DNA of 64,000 nt, from positions 62,001 to 126,000 of the forward strand of contig MU863892.1 in NCBI GenBank assembly GCA_033296885.1. Direction: 5' to 3'. The DNA is from Triangularia verruculosa (taxonomy: Eukaryota > Ascomycota > Sordariomycetes > Sordariales > Podosporaceae). The first letter of the stretch is position 1. The number at the start of each line of letters is the position of its first letter. This document shows positions 30,381-43,825 of this stretch, piece after piece. Below the pieces are notes generated by a model, which saw only the letters and a list, made by a program, of their open reading frames with translations, was not told where the DNA came from and searched no databases. A program made the position numbers and the translations under genes.

Positions 30381-33300
30381 TCAAATGTCGATTTCACCAT
30401 CGGCAATGGCCAATCGTTGCTTCGTCGTCTTGGCTTTCTTGCCGCCAGCAACTCGTTTCCGCTTGCCAGGACGTCCATCGGCGGGGTCGGCTGCAGCTGC
30501 ATTGGGTGTCGCGGTGCCAGAGCCCTTGTTGTCATCGAAATGACCTTCGCCTGCAGAGAAAATCTTTGGTTAGCTATTGGTCTGAAGCTGTGGTGGACAG
30601 GACGAAACTCACCCTCATGATACATCTCATCCAGGCTCGTCGGGGCATCAGCGCGCTTCCGCTTGCCGCCACGCTTCTTCTGCAGCTTGTCGTACTCGCC
30701 GCTCTCCAGCAGCTCCTTCTCACGGCGTTCAATCATCTCAGCCTGCTCATCATCTGCAAGCCACATGGCGATATCGCGGTTGCGGTTCTCGGGCGCCCTA
30801 CGTCCAGAGAAGTCGACACCGCCGCCAGCCGCCGATGAGCCGCCTGTAATGACAACACGCTGCACCTCTTCCTTCTGCATGGCACGCTTTCGAATGCGCT
30901 CCTCGATGGTGCCGCGAGTGATGAGACGATAGACGGTGACCTGTTTTGTCTGACCGAGACGATGAGCACGATCCATGGCCTGCGAGTCGATGGTGGGGTT
31001 CCAATCAGAATCGTAAAAGATGACAGTATCGGCCGTGGTGAGATTGATACCGAGACCACCAGCGCGAGTAGACAACAGGAAGATGAAGATCTCCGGACGG
31101 GTTTGGAAGTCCGACACTGTGTCTCTTCTGTCTTCGAGCTTCGTGGAACCATCGAGACGGCAGTACTTGTAGTTGCAGTAGGTCAAGTACTCCTCCATGA
31201 GATCGATCATGCGCGTCATCTGGAAGTAGAGGAGCACGCGATGGCCTCCGGCCTTGAGCTGTCGCAGCAACTCGTCCAGCTTGGCGAGCTTGCCGGAATC
31301 CGTGATGAAGCGGCGCATCGAAGGGACGGCAATATTAGTGAACCGACTCTTCTCCTTGTCTGGCGCAGGCAGGAGCGCCGGTGGCGGATACCGCTCGACA
31401 GGGATCTTCTGCGTGACGAGTGCCCTCTCTTCGATAGGGGTGGGTCCATACAGTGTCTTGCGTATTTGTGGGTTGAAGAGAATATTCTCACGCTCCACCA
31501 CCGCCGCGCGGCTGTTGCATGACACCTCGATGGGCGGTGCAGATGCACGAGGGCGGCCGGCTTGCTCAAGACGTCCCAGTCCAACCGCGGTGAAGTTGGT
31601 GCGTGCCACATTCATGAGATCGTGGAGAACACCCTGCTCAGTGATATCGGCAAGTGGCTTGCGATCGGCGCGTTGCTGGATTTGGAACAGCGCATGGACG
31701 GGGGTCCAGCTCTCGTCTTCCGTGTCGCGATAGATAACATTCATGTTGCCGAGTGTGTTTTTCTTCGTGGATAGGGCGACGGCTCGGTCAAACAGTCCTC
31801 GATGGCTAGCCTTATAGACTTCTTGGGGGCTACTGTCCGCGAACCGGAGCCATGAGAAGTTGTCGGCATTCGACATGCTGTCACGGATGTTCTCCGGTTT
31901 CCAGATGTTCATCAGCTCGCCGGTGTACTTGTGCCGGAAGCCAGCAACCGAGTTATCAGGCCCGGGCTTGTCCAGGCGCCCACCCTCCTGCCACACCAAG
32001 CGGGGTAGGTCATAGTCGATCAAGCTGCGGACAGAATAGCCAACAGAGACGTTGTTGCCCTCACGGACAAAGGAGGCGGTCTCGGCAAAGTAGCCACAAG
32101 AGAATGGTGACTTGGTGTCGGCCCGCTCAAAGAGATCGGGATGATTGCAGACCTTGCGGAACTGCATGACGAGATTCATTAAACTCGAAGAATCGTCGTC
32201 ACTCAACGTCGCCTTCTCAATGAGATCGAGGATGCTGATTTGGTTGCGGAGGCTCGAGTACAAGGCACGCTGGCGGTATGTCAAATCGCAGAACACGTCG
32301 AGTTCAATCTTGTCGCCAAGTTCCTTCTGGACATGCTTCTTGACACGACGAAGCATGAACGGCTTGAGGATCATGTGCAAACGCTTCAGCTGATCCTCAT
32401 TCAGCTTGGTGTTACTTTGTGCATGCGACTCGATATCCTTCGAGAACCACTCGCTAAACTCGTCGTGAGAATCGAACAAAGACGGCATGATGAAATGCAG
32501 CAACGCCCAGAGTTCCTGCATGTTGTTCTGAATGGGAGTGCCGGTCAAGAGAAGTCGGTTGCGGCAGTGGAAGCCGAGTAGGCACTTCCAGCGCGAACTC
32601 TGGGAGCTCTTGATCGCCTGGGCCTCGTCGAGAATCATGTACTGCCATTTCATCTTCTGGAAGTAGGCAACATCAGACACGACAAGCTGGTACGAAGTAA
32701 TCATGACGTGAAAAGGCGCATCCTTCTTGTATGTAGAGTGCTTCCGGTCCCAAAACTTGCGCAGGACCTTGCGATCGGCAGCGGTGCCCCAGTATGGGAG
32801 CACCTTGAATTGCGGTACGAACTTGGCGATTTCTTGCTGCCAGTTGTGGAGGGTTGACGCCGGGGCGACAACAAGGAAAGGACCCCAAATATCGTACTTT
32901 TCGGCAAGATATGCCATGACGGAAATGGATTGCACAGTTTTGCCGAGACCCATTTCGTCGGCAAGGATACCGTTGATGCCTTGCTCGTACAGATTGGCGA
33001 GCCAGTTGAGACCTTTGAGCTGGTATTCCTTCAGCTGGCAGTTGAGCAGCTTGGGCTGTTCGATTTCGACGTCGCCCATGCCAGTAGGATTCTGGAAATT
33101 CATCTCTCCGTCCTCGTCCATGTTCGTATCCTTGTTGAACTCCCGTGCCTTCTTCTGCGCTTCCGCAATGGCATTTTGCGCGTTGGCCATGGCCGCAGCC
33201 TTGAGCGTTGTCTCGTCGGCATCATCGAAATCAAGATTCTCGAAATTGGTGACCTTGGAACCAACGGGACCGGTGGGCTCCTCAATGTCAAGAGACGTTT

Positions 33301-36300
33301 CGGGAATCTGGTGCTGGTCTGCCTCGGCAATCTCAGGTCGATCAGTACTGCGCTCCACCTCGTTGGTTTTGATCTTCTTTCCAATGAAATGTGAGTAGAG
33401 TTCGGTCTGGGAGATGAGGAAGTTGAGCTTTCTCTTTTGGCGAGCAGCTTCGCGGTCAGCTTCCTCCTTCCTGGCGTTTTCGAGCTCCTGCTTTTCAGCG
33501 GCTTTCCGGAGATCGCGTTCCTCACGCTCGTTTCTCTTCCAAAAGCCCATCATGTCTCTCATGACGCGCTTGGCGCGAGCTTGGAGATCCTTGGTGCCCT
33601 TATTGGTACGAAGTTGCCAGCGCTTGGCTTCTTTGGACGCCAGGATGGCCGTCTTTTTGAGATTGGATGCCTTGGTGGAGTACGAGTCGGTGGCGAGCCT
33701 GTAGGCCTTGTTGACATCTTTCCGGGCAAGGTCACGCCAAATCTGATCGTAAATCTGGTTGAATCCCTTGGACTGGAACCTCATCTCCAAAGGATCCTTC
33801 GGCTCCTCAACCACCTTCTCCTTCTTGGACTCCTTCGGCTCCTTGTTTTCCTTGTCCTTCTCGGTGTCCGTGAGGGGCTGTTTGGTGATTTTGAGACGAA
33901 TCTTGTTCGTCTCCTCCTTGGTGGGAAGCTCTTTCCCGGCATCAAGGGCGGCTTGGGCAGCCTCAGCACTGTCCTTCTCTGCCTGCTTCTGCTCTTTGGA
34001 CTTCTTGAGTCGACCACCGGCGCGGCCTTTGCCCTTGGCCTTGCCAGGTTCCATGTTTTCGGCCTGGAAGGTCGCCATGGTACCACCCTCCAGATTCGGT
34101 TCCAGTGCGCTTGAACTGCGAGGAGGTCCCTTGAGCCCATTCTGCAGAATGTACTTGGTCTGCTGGACCTTCTTCTCGGCACGCTCCGCCTCCTTCATGT
34201 AGCGCAAGCGTTCTGCCTCGCTCTGGGCGATGGTGGCCCTCTTGAGAGCGGAATTCTTGAGTTCCAACGTGATAGCCATGGACTTCTCGCGACGTCTCTT
34301 CCGTTGCATGTCCTTTTTGCGCTCCTTCTCCAGCTGGATTTCACGCTGTCGTACCTCCTGCAATGCCTCGTCGTAGTGAAGGTCGTCGAATCGTCGTTTC
34401 CCAAGATCGGCATGTTGCTTGAGTTTCAGTGCTTCTGACTGCGCAAAATCGGCTCTACGCGACTGTTTACGGCTGAGGTCCAGATGGCCCAGGTCTACCC
34501 GGCGGCGCTTGCTACGTCGTTGGTATTCCTGAAATTCGAGCTCGAACTCCGCCTCCGGTGGAGACTGAGCGTCAAGTCTGTTCATCTCTTCTTGAATCTT
34601 CTTTTCTTTGTCGGCAGAGAAAGATTTTTGCTTCGTGTGGCCGTTGGCCATTCGCTTGGCAGGAACTCGCGGGCCGGAAGCTGGCGTCTCGGGTTTGGCG
34701 GCCACCTTCCGGGACGCCTTTGGCGTCGACTCGATGCCCTTCATTTCGGAAACACGCGACTTGATGCTCTTTCTTGGCTTCTTCTCGCGGTCGGTCTTGT
34801 CGGTGGAATCCGCTCCTTCGACTTCGATGGCAGCGTCGTCGACTGTACTGGGTGATGTCGCTCTAAGCTTGGAAACAGGTTCGGAAAGGATGTTGGAAAA
34901 GGACATCACACCTGCGGCACGGCTTGGAGTCTGTTGATGGAGATGAAATTGTGAGCTCATTGTCGAATCTTATTTGACGTTTGCAAACGGTCGCACTTAC
35001 ACCTGAGGCGCCCTGGGCTTTTGGGGACCCGCTCCGTGCGAGAACTGGTAACGCAGTTGGAGTGGTCCCGTTGATGGTCGAGGTGGGCATCTGGCTATGC
35101 CTTAGACTGGGCGACGAAGTGTTTCGAAGTCGAGTTGATGCAGATGCAGATGGGCTGATGGAACCTGCAGCTGGGACAGGATGATATTGCGAAATGGGAC
35201 TCCGTGGCAGGGATGAGGTCGCATGGGATGCGTAGCTGGCGCCGTTGATGATGCTGCCTTGGTGGTTGCCGGCAGCGGATGTGGCAGTGTTGTTGGTGTT
35301 GTAGTAGTCGGGGGATGGTTGGGAATAATTGTACGAGTCGCGAGCCTGGAGTGGCGTGGAAAAATTAGTCGGGGTCAGTCAGATTGGCACGGGTTGGTTG
35401 GGTGGTGAGTGAATGGGTAGGTGAATAGGGGAGCTGCCGGCCAGGGCGGGAAAAAAAAAAGTCGGGTGGTGACGCCGATTGGGGGGGACGCGATGATAAT
35501 ATTAAAGTAGAATGGCGGCGGAGGACATGATGGTGAAGTGGAAGAAGGGAGATGGGGCAAAGGTGCAGGGCAAATTGCACTTCGCTCTTCAGTGATGCTT
35601 GTGCTCTTGGCCGCAAAGAAAGGCAGCGTGGCCGTGTTTGGGAATTGGAATGGTTTTGGTATTTTGGGGGGGGCCCAAAGCTTACTTACCTTTGGTGTCG
35701 AGCTCTGCGTCGCGTTGCGCCAGGAGGAGCCCGTGTCCGAAACCCTGCGCTCGCGCTCTTTCTTTGTCGAATCGGCCGTCGGGTCGTAGAAGCTGCTTGC
35801 TGTCGACCTTTCTCGCCCCGGGTCACGATTGTCTCTGTCTCGATCTCGGATTTCGGACGAGTAGTACACGTGCGGCGCGTGCAGCGGCGATATGGGCGGT
35901 GGTTGATGCGTCGTCAAGGGCGATGCAATAGCCGGCGGTGCTTGCAGCGTAGTTGTCGATGATGCTGACAGTGGTGGAGGAGGCGGCGGCGGTGGTGGGA
36001 AGGAGGCTGCCGAAACCGAAGCTGCTCCAACGGGATTGCTGAGGATGGAGCGGGAGCCTGAGGTATGACTTCCAGGCGATGTAGAGTAGGGGTTTGAGGC
36101 GTGGTATTCCCCTTGTGTTGGTGATCTTAGACTGAAAGACGAGTGCGGCCGGGGCGCGGGTGCTCCGGGGGTTCCTGGTGGCCCAAGAGCTGACGCCGGC
36201 TGCGAGGCAGAGCTCACTGGGTTCAAGATGTCGCGCAGCCCTCCACGCGGTCCGCGATCTTCGTTTGCGCCGCCATTGCCATTACTGCCGTTCTCGTCAA

Positions 36301-36337
36301 AGTGAGGCGGTGGCTGCAGCACCCGCGAGAAGTCCAT
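30381..36337 (-). CDS. INO80: Chromatin-remodelling ATPase INO80
   Basis: Exons 36337-35690, 35345-35001, 34930-30613 and 30550-30381 give 1826 residues. Residues 1 to about 700 are disordered, proline/serine-rich then highly charged. The DBINO domain spans about 720-850 ([18 protein letters not shown] through [11 protein letters not shown]). The Snf2 ATPase starts near 970, with Walker [10 protein letters not shown] (about 990) and motif II DEAQ (about 1100). The second helicase lobe ends with [11 protein letters not shown] (about 1655), and a long insertion between the lobes is typical of INO80. The last exon supplies the conserved basic C-terminus ([20 protein letters not shown]), which an unspliced reading replaces with nonsense. 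INO80 slides nucleosomes and exchanges H2A.Z in the nucleus. An ATG at 34960 lies in an intron and is not the start. Confidence 0.95.
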
Positions 36338-38160
36338 GATGCTCCCAATTCCACGGCAAACACAGTTACTTCTGTTGTAGTTTTACAATTCATGTGCATC
36401 CATCGACACTTTGCCCAGCACGCGTTCCCACGTAGGAATTACGAAGCTATAGGCAATCTGTTAATCTAAGAAAAGGGTGACCTGCACTCTTCTTTCTGCC
36501 TTTGCTACCGACGGCGCGTCGGCAATTCGTGGGCAATTTGCTCCGAATAGACGGTTCCGAGATCGCTGGGTGGGAGGGGTCAACGGCGACGCTGGCGCCG
36601 GTGCGTGTCTGATGAGGATATCGCAGCAAGATCGGGCGGAATGTCGCGACCGGCAGCAAACTACACCGGATGGCCCCGGGGTGGTGAGGAAAAATAAAAG
36701 GAGGGTGTTGAGCGCAAAGGCTCCTGCAGGGTGGAAGCAATCACCGAGAAAAATAACAGACGTGGGCAATCAACAAAAAGCTGGGCACCGGTGGTAGTTG
36801 GACGGTGTCAGCGACAAGTATTGGTGGTGACGGTGATGGGAATGGGGATGGGGATGATGATGATGATCGTGGAGGTGGACGGAGGAAAAGGAATGGTGTT
36901 GGGTTGGAGATGGATCCATGAGCCAGCAGCGGTGTTGCCAGGCCCGACTGCTCATTCTCGATTTGGCCACATCTGGGCTTTTGCTGCGTTGGTGTGTGCA
37001 GCAGAGTCTTCTCCCCCCAAATCCCCTTTGACAACCCGCTTCCTCGCAGCTCTCGCGAAGGTGATCCATCAGTGGTCACCCCCGTCCCCCCGGGAAAGCA
37101 GGCCCCAGGCGCCCAGGCGCCCAGCCAGATCGAGACAAGCTGGTCCCATGCGCTCAAAGACGTCAGCAGGGCTCCACTACACCGACACCCCCATCCCTGT
37201 TAGGCCCAACTGCGAGCCTCCTTTGGTTCTCGGATATCCCCATCGAAGGGCTGTACGTACTCCGTGCCAGGCGATTAATAGATATATACTGACACGGCGC
37301 GAGGATGACGACTTGTGCGGTTGAAACAATACTGCGGACTAGAGCTCCATGATTCCATATTATCCGGAGGTGAAGAGGCGCTCGAGCATTGTTGCGGAAT
37401 GCGTCAGCCGAAGAAAAAGCTTGGCTAACAGTGATAAATCCACCCCTCCTGAACCCAGCCAGGGGTGCTTGCAAGGAAGTACCCATTTCAGCCCCGGCGC
37501 GACGCACCCGCCTGCCGCTGCTGCAGTCGCCCCAGCCATGCAACACACACCACAACGGCAGTGGGAAAAGTCTCACCAGACTCCAAAGGAATCCGAACCT
37601 GCATCCCGAGATCCGCCTGTTGATGCCCAAACTACTTTCAATTGTCTCCCTCCGCCTATCCCTCGTCTGCCTACCATTGCAGCGTCTCCCAGGGGCCGTC
37701 ATTGCCTTACCACATCTCACAAATGCCGCCTGTTTACCCTTTCTGTGAATGCCCTCATATTGCATCCAAATCATAAACATCATTCTAACACACGCCATCA
37801 CTGATACAATGGTCAATGAATCAAGCAAATCATAACTTTTCCGTCATTAACTCGCTATCTAAACGCGAATGCATCTAATGAACGGCAGAGAATCACAAAT
37901 CAGAGAAAGAAAAAAAAGGAAGTCTATCCGACCCAGACACCTCATCGCTATCAACATACCAACCCAACCCAGCCACCAACCTTTATGCTAGTTGTGAAGT
38001 TGCCATTTCCCCGGTCAACTCCCATCCCATATACTCCAGAATCCCCTTGGCGGCCGCCTGATTGGCGCGACGAGAGGCTTACCTGAGGCCGTCTCAGCTG
38101 CAGCGCAACCTCGTCCATGTCATTCTTATTTTGAGAGAGCGAAACCAAACCTGAGCCACT
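36338..38160. other. Intergenic region
   Basis: About 1.8 kb between the start of INO80 and the end of ARB1 (both minus strand). It holds a GAT/GGGGAT-rich low-complexity stretch at 36835-36890. The longest open frame (37163-37828, minus) shows no family features or signal. No gene is called; it is probably INO80 promoter and leader plus ARB1 3' UTR. Confidence 0.45.
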
Positions 38161-40171
38161 TCAAACAGCGCCCGAAGCCAACATCTTCTTGCGAAGATAG
38201 TTCTTGTAGTCTTTGATCGACCCATCCCATGGCTTGATCGTCTTATTCTCGCAGACGAGAATCTGCTTGGCAATCTTGTCGAGCAGTCTAAAAGAACGTT
38301 AGCAATCAGTCCAAAGGGCTATACAGCGGGTTTTCGACGTACCTGAAATCGTGACTGACGACAATGACACCGCCGCTATAGGCGTTGATGGCATCAGCCA
38401 AACTGTCAATGGTGGGAATATCAAGACCGTTGGTGGGTTCGTCCAACAACAGCATGTTGGGGCTCTCAATGGCCAAAAGAGCGAAGACAATACGAGACCG
38501 CTGTCCGTCAGACAGAGTACCGATCAGAGATGTCTGTGATTCACCCGAAAGACCATACTTGCCCAGCTGCTGTCTCCAGTACTGGTAGTCCTGGGAGCGG
38601 TCCGAGTACTTGTCACGCACGAAATCCAAAGCAGACTTTGTGAGATCAAGCTGCTCGGCCGAGTGCTGAGAGTACAGACCCAACTTCAAATGGGTGTGAC
38701 GCGAAACAACACCTTCTCTGGGAGAAAGCTTTCCAGTCATCAACCGAAGAAGGGTAGACTTGCCCACACCGTTGGGTCCGACCAAGGCGGTACGGGAATC
38801 CATGTCGAAACCGAGGTCAATGTGCTTGTACAAGTCGTCCTTGGCATCACCAGAGTACGAGAAGCTGACATCGTCGAAAGCCAAAACCGGAGGTGGGAGC
38901 TTCTCGACATCGGCAAAGCGGAAAGTGAAGACTCTATCTTGGTGGACGGGCTGAATGAAACCATCGGCCTCCATCTTGTCCAAAATCTTTTGGCGAGACT
39001 TGGCTTGTCTGACCAAGTTGGCGTAGGTACCAGCGCTGGCGATGAACTTCTTGATGTGGGTGATTTCCTCTTGTTGCTTGTGGTACGCCTTCATCTGGTT
39101 GGTCTCCTGCTCAGAGCGGGTCTTGACATACGAATCGTAGTTGCCACCATAGTAGAGCAGCTTCTTCTCCCTCATGTCGATCATGCTAGTGCACACACCA
39201 TTCAGGAAATCCATCGAGTGGGAAACCAAGACGAGGGTGCGGTCCCATTTCTTGAGGTATTCTTCCAACCACACGCAGGCCTCGAGGTCCAAATGGGCTG
39301 TGGGATCGTCGAGAAGTAGAAGAGTAGGCTTGACGAAAAGAGCCTTCCCGAGAGCAACACGCATCCTCCAGCCACCGGACATGTCCTTCGTCTTCTTGTT
39401 AATGGTGGTCTTGTTGAATCCCAGACCGTTAAGAATGAGAGAGGCGCGGGTAGCGAAGGTGGAGGGATCCATCTTGTCCATATGCTATCGAGGGGGTCAG
39501 CTTATACGCATGCGGGTTTGTGAAAGACAAGGTGTTCGTACATCGTAAAGATCCATCAGGACAGGAGACTCGGGGCCTTCCTCCTCAAGCAACTTCTCAG
39601 CCAGAGCATCAAGACGGTTCATCTCATTCTCGGCCTCCTTAAGAACCCACTCCAAAGCACCCAGGTCTGTTGGGGGAGCACCCTCATTCAGAAGATAGAT
39701 ATCAACGTGCTCTGGGATGGGAAATTCGCGGGCGGCAATAGCCTTGAGAAAGGTACTCTTTCCGCAGCCGTTCTCGCCCAAAAGACCGTACCGGCGGCCC
39801 ATGGTCAACTCGAGGATGCCATCCTGAATGAGCACACGACCATGGAAAACCAAGCTGGTGCTGGTGATTTTGACGTCCTTGCTGGCAGCGGTGGAAGCAA
39901 GGACACCGGTGGTGACACGGTCAGAGAGGCCATGCTTGTCCATTTGGTCGGCAAGGCGCTTCACTTCGTCCATCTTGTCGGCCGAGGTGGCCGGCTCGTC
40001 CGAGACGATGGGGTTGCCGTGAGCATCGAGTTCGGGCTCATCGCCATTGACGGAAGCAGCAGCGCTGGCAGTCTTTGAGTTAGCCTTGGACCGCGAGGCA
40101 ACAGTCTTCTTCTCCTTGCCCTCAGCGGCGCGCTTCGCCAGACGCTTCTCTTTGGATGACGAGGGAGCCAT
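38161..40171 (-). CDS. ARB1: ABCF-type ATPase Arb1 (ribosome biogenesis)
   Basis: Exons 40171-39542, 39484-38343 and 38287-38161 give 632 residues; all joins are in frame. The N-terminus is Lys/Ala-rich. The first ABC domain has Walker [10 protein letters not shown] (about 135), signature MSGGW (about 245) and Walker [13 protein letters not shown] (about 268). The linker with [20 protein letters not shown] follows. The second ABC domain has GPNGVGKST (about 448), LSDGQ (about 535) and [11 protein letters not shown] (about 557). The last exon restores [16 protein letters not shown] and the basic tail. There are no membrane segments, as expected for ABCF. Yeast Arb1 shuttles between nucleus and cytoplasm and is needed for 40S and 60S assembly. 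The first Walker B glutamate is aspartate here. Confidence 0.95.
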
Positions 40172-41771
40172 GTTGCGCTGCGGATAATGGATAATAAATT
40201 TGTTGATGGACGGAGATCCAAAACGGAAGAACGGGCAAAAAAAAATGCGAACGTTCTTTTGTTCAGCGCAGGCACGACCCGGGAGGCAACAAGAAAGTTA
40301 GTTTGCTGCGCCTTTGGCCTGTGGTGGTGGGTTGAATCAGGGTGGGGGAGGGGAAGCCGCACTTCGGTTTGGTGGGGCTCAGAATTTCAGAAAAAAATCT
40401 GATAACCGATAACAACCTGACCGCTCGTCGTTTGTCAGGCGCCAAGGCAACAAAATGATGTGGCACAGACCATCCACCAATGGCACAATGAGAGTTGTTG
40501 TCAATTGTTGTCAGCACAAAAAAAGGACCCCGAAGAATGCGGTTGATCCCATTGATCTTGACGGTACCGGCTCCAGTGTCTTTGTATCCTTCTACTGCGA
40601 GAGCTTCGAGGCTTTCTATACTTTCCCAGCAAACTTAAGCATATCTTAGCTGAATGCACTTCGAGTCAGGCTGATGCTTTTTTGCCCCCTTCATCAACAA
40701 GTCGTTCGCAATTGACGTCACACAGAGGCTGCCAAGGGATTGGTTAGTCATGGTGCAGAGCAACTGCACTTGTCAGCCAGCTGCAGGCAGATGCCATCCC
40801 AACCATCCTCACGACCTTCACATGGGATGAGGCTCACAGAAGCCGCCAAGGACAGGTCATAGCAGACTCTCTACATTCATTACCAATGCCTCCAGTAGCC
40901 ATGACATAAATTTCGAGATTTGGTGTCGTTCAGCCATCAGTCAGATAGCTGCCGCCTTCGTATCCTCGGTGGCCACATCCAAGCGAGAGACCATTCGCCG
41001 AGTTGGCTGTTATATGTCATTAGAATATGTCAGTTACATGCAAAGGCATTTATCCATGAGGATATATGGACTCCAAGTGAGTAGTGTAGTTATCACTAGC
41101 ACATTATCGGGCTAAGGATAGCTATAGCAGATAACCTTCCGACCGACTTTAGAGCCATCACCCAACATCATCACTTGTGCATGATCATATACCTATACTA
41201 ATTCCAAGCTGCTTCACATTTTACTTCGCAAGTATCATGAGTAATTATGTTTATAGATCGTGACTTCATTTTGGTCTGCCATCGAGCATTCCTTTAGCTC
41301 GATTCCCGACATTTGAAGACCTTGGGCCTCTGGCAACTCGGTCCTGTCGCGTGAACCACCCGTTGGCTGAAGTCGTGCCTGCCGTCGGAGTCAGAAGCGG
41401 AAATTAGCGGCATTATCGCCTTGTTCAGGCTCTTAGTTCTTCGGTGGAAAGGGATGTAGCTATCTGGTTTTTGAAATATCAAAAATCGTGCCTTCCTCAG
41501 GTGTCCGCTCTTTGGCCATCTTCGGATAACTGAAAACAAGGAAGGCTGTCTTCGTGATGCCCTCAACTCCCATACGGCCGGCTGTTCCAGTCTCGTGAAT
41601 CAACGACATATCGGTCACGGCAGCCTCAGTTTTCATACGAGGCACAGCCCCAGGCTTGACGGTGCTTCTCAGCATACCTATCTACCTCAGTCCTTCGAAT
41701 TCTTTTTCACTACAGACACCCAGCACCTTCAAACTCTTCCAAACCAAACAGCCCATGGTCTACTAAGCATC
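40172..41771. other. Intergenic region
   Basis: 1.6 kb divergent promoter space between ARB1 and the FAD monooxygenase. Open frames at 41294-41675 (minus) show no recognisable content. No gene is seen. Confidence 0.5.
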
Positions 41772-43825
41772 ATGGACAACAACCCCGACGTCGAGAGTCC
41801 AGCCACAGACTGCGATGTTCTCATCGTCGGTTGCGGGCCAGTAGGCGCGGCTCTAGCCCTGGAGTTGGCTCTTCACCAAGTCTCTTTTCGAATTGTGAGT
41901 CGCTTTAAGATGCCGACCTGCTCTTATCTGAAAGAGTGATGGTTGCTAACGCCGAGACAGATCGATAGACTACATGGTCCCTCACCCACAAGTCGTGCTC
42001 TGATCATTCAACCTCGAACACTGGAACTGTTCAATCGCTATGGTGCTGCCGAGGAGCTCATCCCTCGTGGACGTATCCTCTCGGGCATGGCCATGTGTCT
42101 TGATGGCAAGCCGGCGGGTGTAATTGCGCTTAACCAGTTCAAAGCTGCCGACACTAGATTCCCCCTGCCCCTCAACATCTCACAAGCTGAGACCGAGCGT
42201 TTTCTTTTCGAATCGCTGTCTTCCCGTGGCATCAGTGTCGAGCGGGCAACCACCGCCACGAGCGTTGTTCAGGACGAGAATGGGGTCACTACAACATTGC
42301 AATTCCACGACGGAAGAGAGGAACTTGTCCGCACCAAGTATGTCATTGGCTGCGACGGTGCGCGTTCTTCGGTCCGTAAAGCGGCTGAAGGCATGACCTT
42401 TGAAGGCTCGAGTTACCCGCAGGCCTTTCTTCTCTGTGATGTCCACATCAGAAACAGCCTCCGTCGCCAGGACCAGGGTCTGATTCAAGTGTCACGAGAG
42501 GGAATGTTTGGCATCTTTCCAATCCGTGGAGATGTCTTTCGCATTGTGGTGTCAGGTCTGGCAGCCACGTATGAGCATCAAGGAGATATCAGTGCAGTGC
42601 CGACAGTTGAATATTTCCAGACATTGTTCGACAAGTTCACTCCTCCTGGTTCGGGTACGCTGGAGGATCCGGTGTGGATCAACCGGTTTCGCCTACATCT
42701 TCGAGGTGTCAACAAGTATCGCGACAGGAGGGTCTTTGTGGCCGGTGATGCAGCCCATATCTCCTCTCCGGTTGGTGGAAAGGGCATGAACACGGGTATT
42801 CAAGATGCCATCAATATTGGTTGGAAACTGGCGCTTGTTCTGCAGGGCCAGGTCCAAGATCCCGAGGCGTTCCTAGACACGTATCACAATGAACGACACC
42901 CCATCGGTGCAGAGCTTTTGAAAAGCACAGACAAGATGTTCAGTATGTTGCTATGGACTCTGTTCTTTTATGAGGAAATGCTAACAACTGCTTAATAGCC
43001 TTCATGACTAGCACCAACCGCTTTTTCATCCCGATTCGAAACTTTGCGGTCAAATACATCCTTCCTTTCCTCACCCCCACCGATTGGTGGAATGGGCTAT
43101 TCTACAAGTTTCTTTCCATGTTCGGGGTTACCTACCGCGAGACGAGCAGCATTGTCGGGACCGCAACAGGTTTCAAAGGTTCGGTTCGGGGAGGTGATCG
43201 TCTCCCTGATGCGAAGCTGTGGCTGTCGTCTGAGAGCGGAGGTATTGTTTCAGTGACAGTGCAGGGACTGTGTGTGGGTGGCTCCCACCATCTCTTGCTG
43301 TTCTCTGGGGGTCATTCCGAAGATGAGACCAATGAATTGGAGTATGCGAGAGATGAGGTGCTGAAGGTTGTGGCCTTCAAGTTGGGTGTGCATTTTGTTT
43401 ACCGCAGCGTTAGGCCGGAACGTGCAATGCCCTCCAACGACTGGTACCTCTGGCCTTCCGACTCCATTGAGGAGGTTATTCTCAAGCGCTATGGTTTCTC
43501 GGACCAATCTCTGCCCGGGTATATTCTAGTTCGACCAGATGGATATGTTGCCCATATCGGTCCGTTGACAGCTCTGGATGAGCTGCTGTCGTTTCTCCGG
43601 ACTCACTTCGTTGCTCCCATAGAGACTGTGGAGGATGACGGGTCAGTTGCAGAGTATCATTCAACTTTTGGGGAGGATTCATCGTCTGAGGAAGGTTTGA
43701 CTACTGAGCTCAACGCCACCACTCAACATGAATCGACTATTGGGGAGAATTCGAGTTCTGGGCTCATTTCAACTGGTGATAACAGCTCCATCAGTGTGTC
43801 GACGTTTACATCAGCGAGCCACTGA
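41772..43825 (+). CDS. FAD-dependent aromatic monooxygenase (phenol hydroxylase type)
   Basis: Exons 41772-41894, 41961-42942 and 42999-43825 give 643 residues; both introns have CTAAC branch points. Residues 15-30 carry the FAD-binding LIVGCGPVGAALALE. YVIGCDGARSSVR (about 171) is the DG motif for FAD/NAD(P)H, and VFVAGDAAHISSPVGGKGMN (about 300) the GD motif. The C-terminal part (about 480-600) with YILVRPDGYVAHIG matches the thioredoxin-like domain of phenol-hydroxylase-type enzymes. A serine/threonine-rich tail ends the protein. Members add one oxygen to phenolic rings using NADPH, in aromatic breakdown or secondary metabolism. The substrate is unknown. It lies 0.8 kb from a thioesterase gene in the same direction. 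Confidence 0.92.

Noticed and set aside
31254..34855. Several long plus-strand open frames opposite INO80 (up to 232 residues in the window as a whole)
   Set aside because: They mirror the GC-rich codons of INO80, have no motifs and start inside the gene; they are shadows.
37163..37828. Minus-strand 221-residue frame between INO80 and ARB1
   Set aside because: Arginine-rich random-looking text with no motif, overlapped by frames on the other strand.
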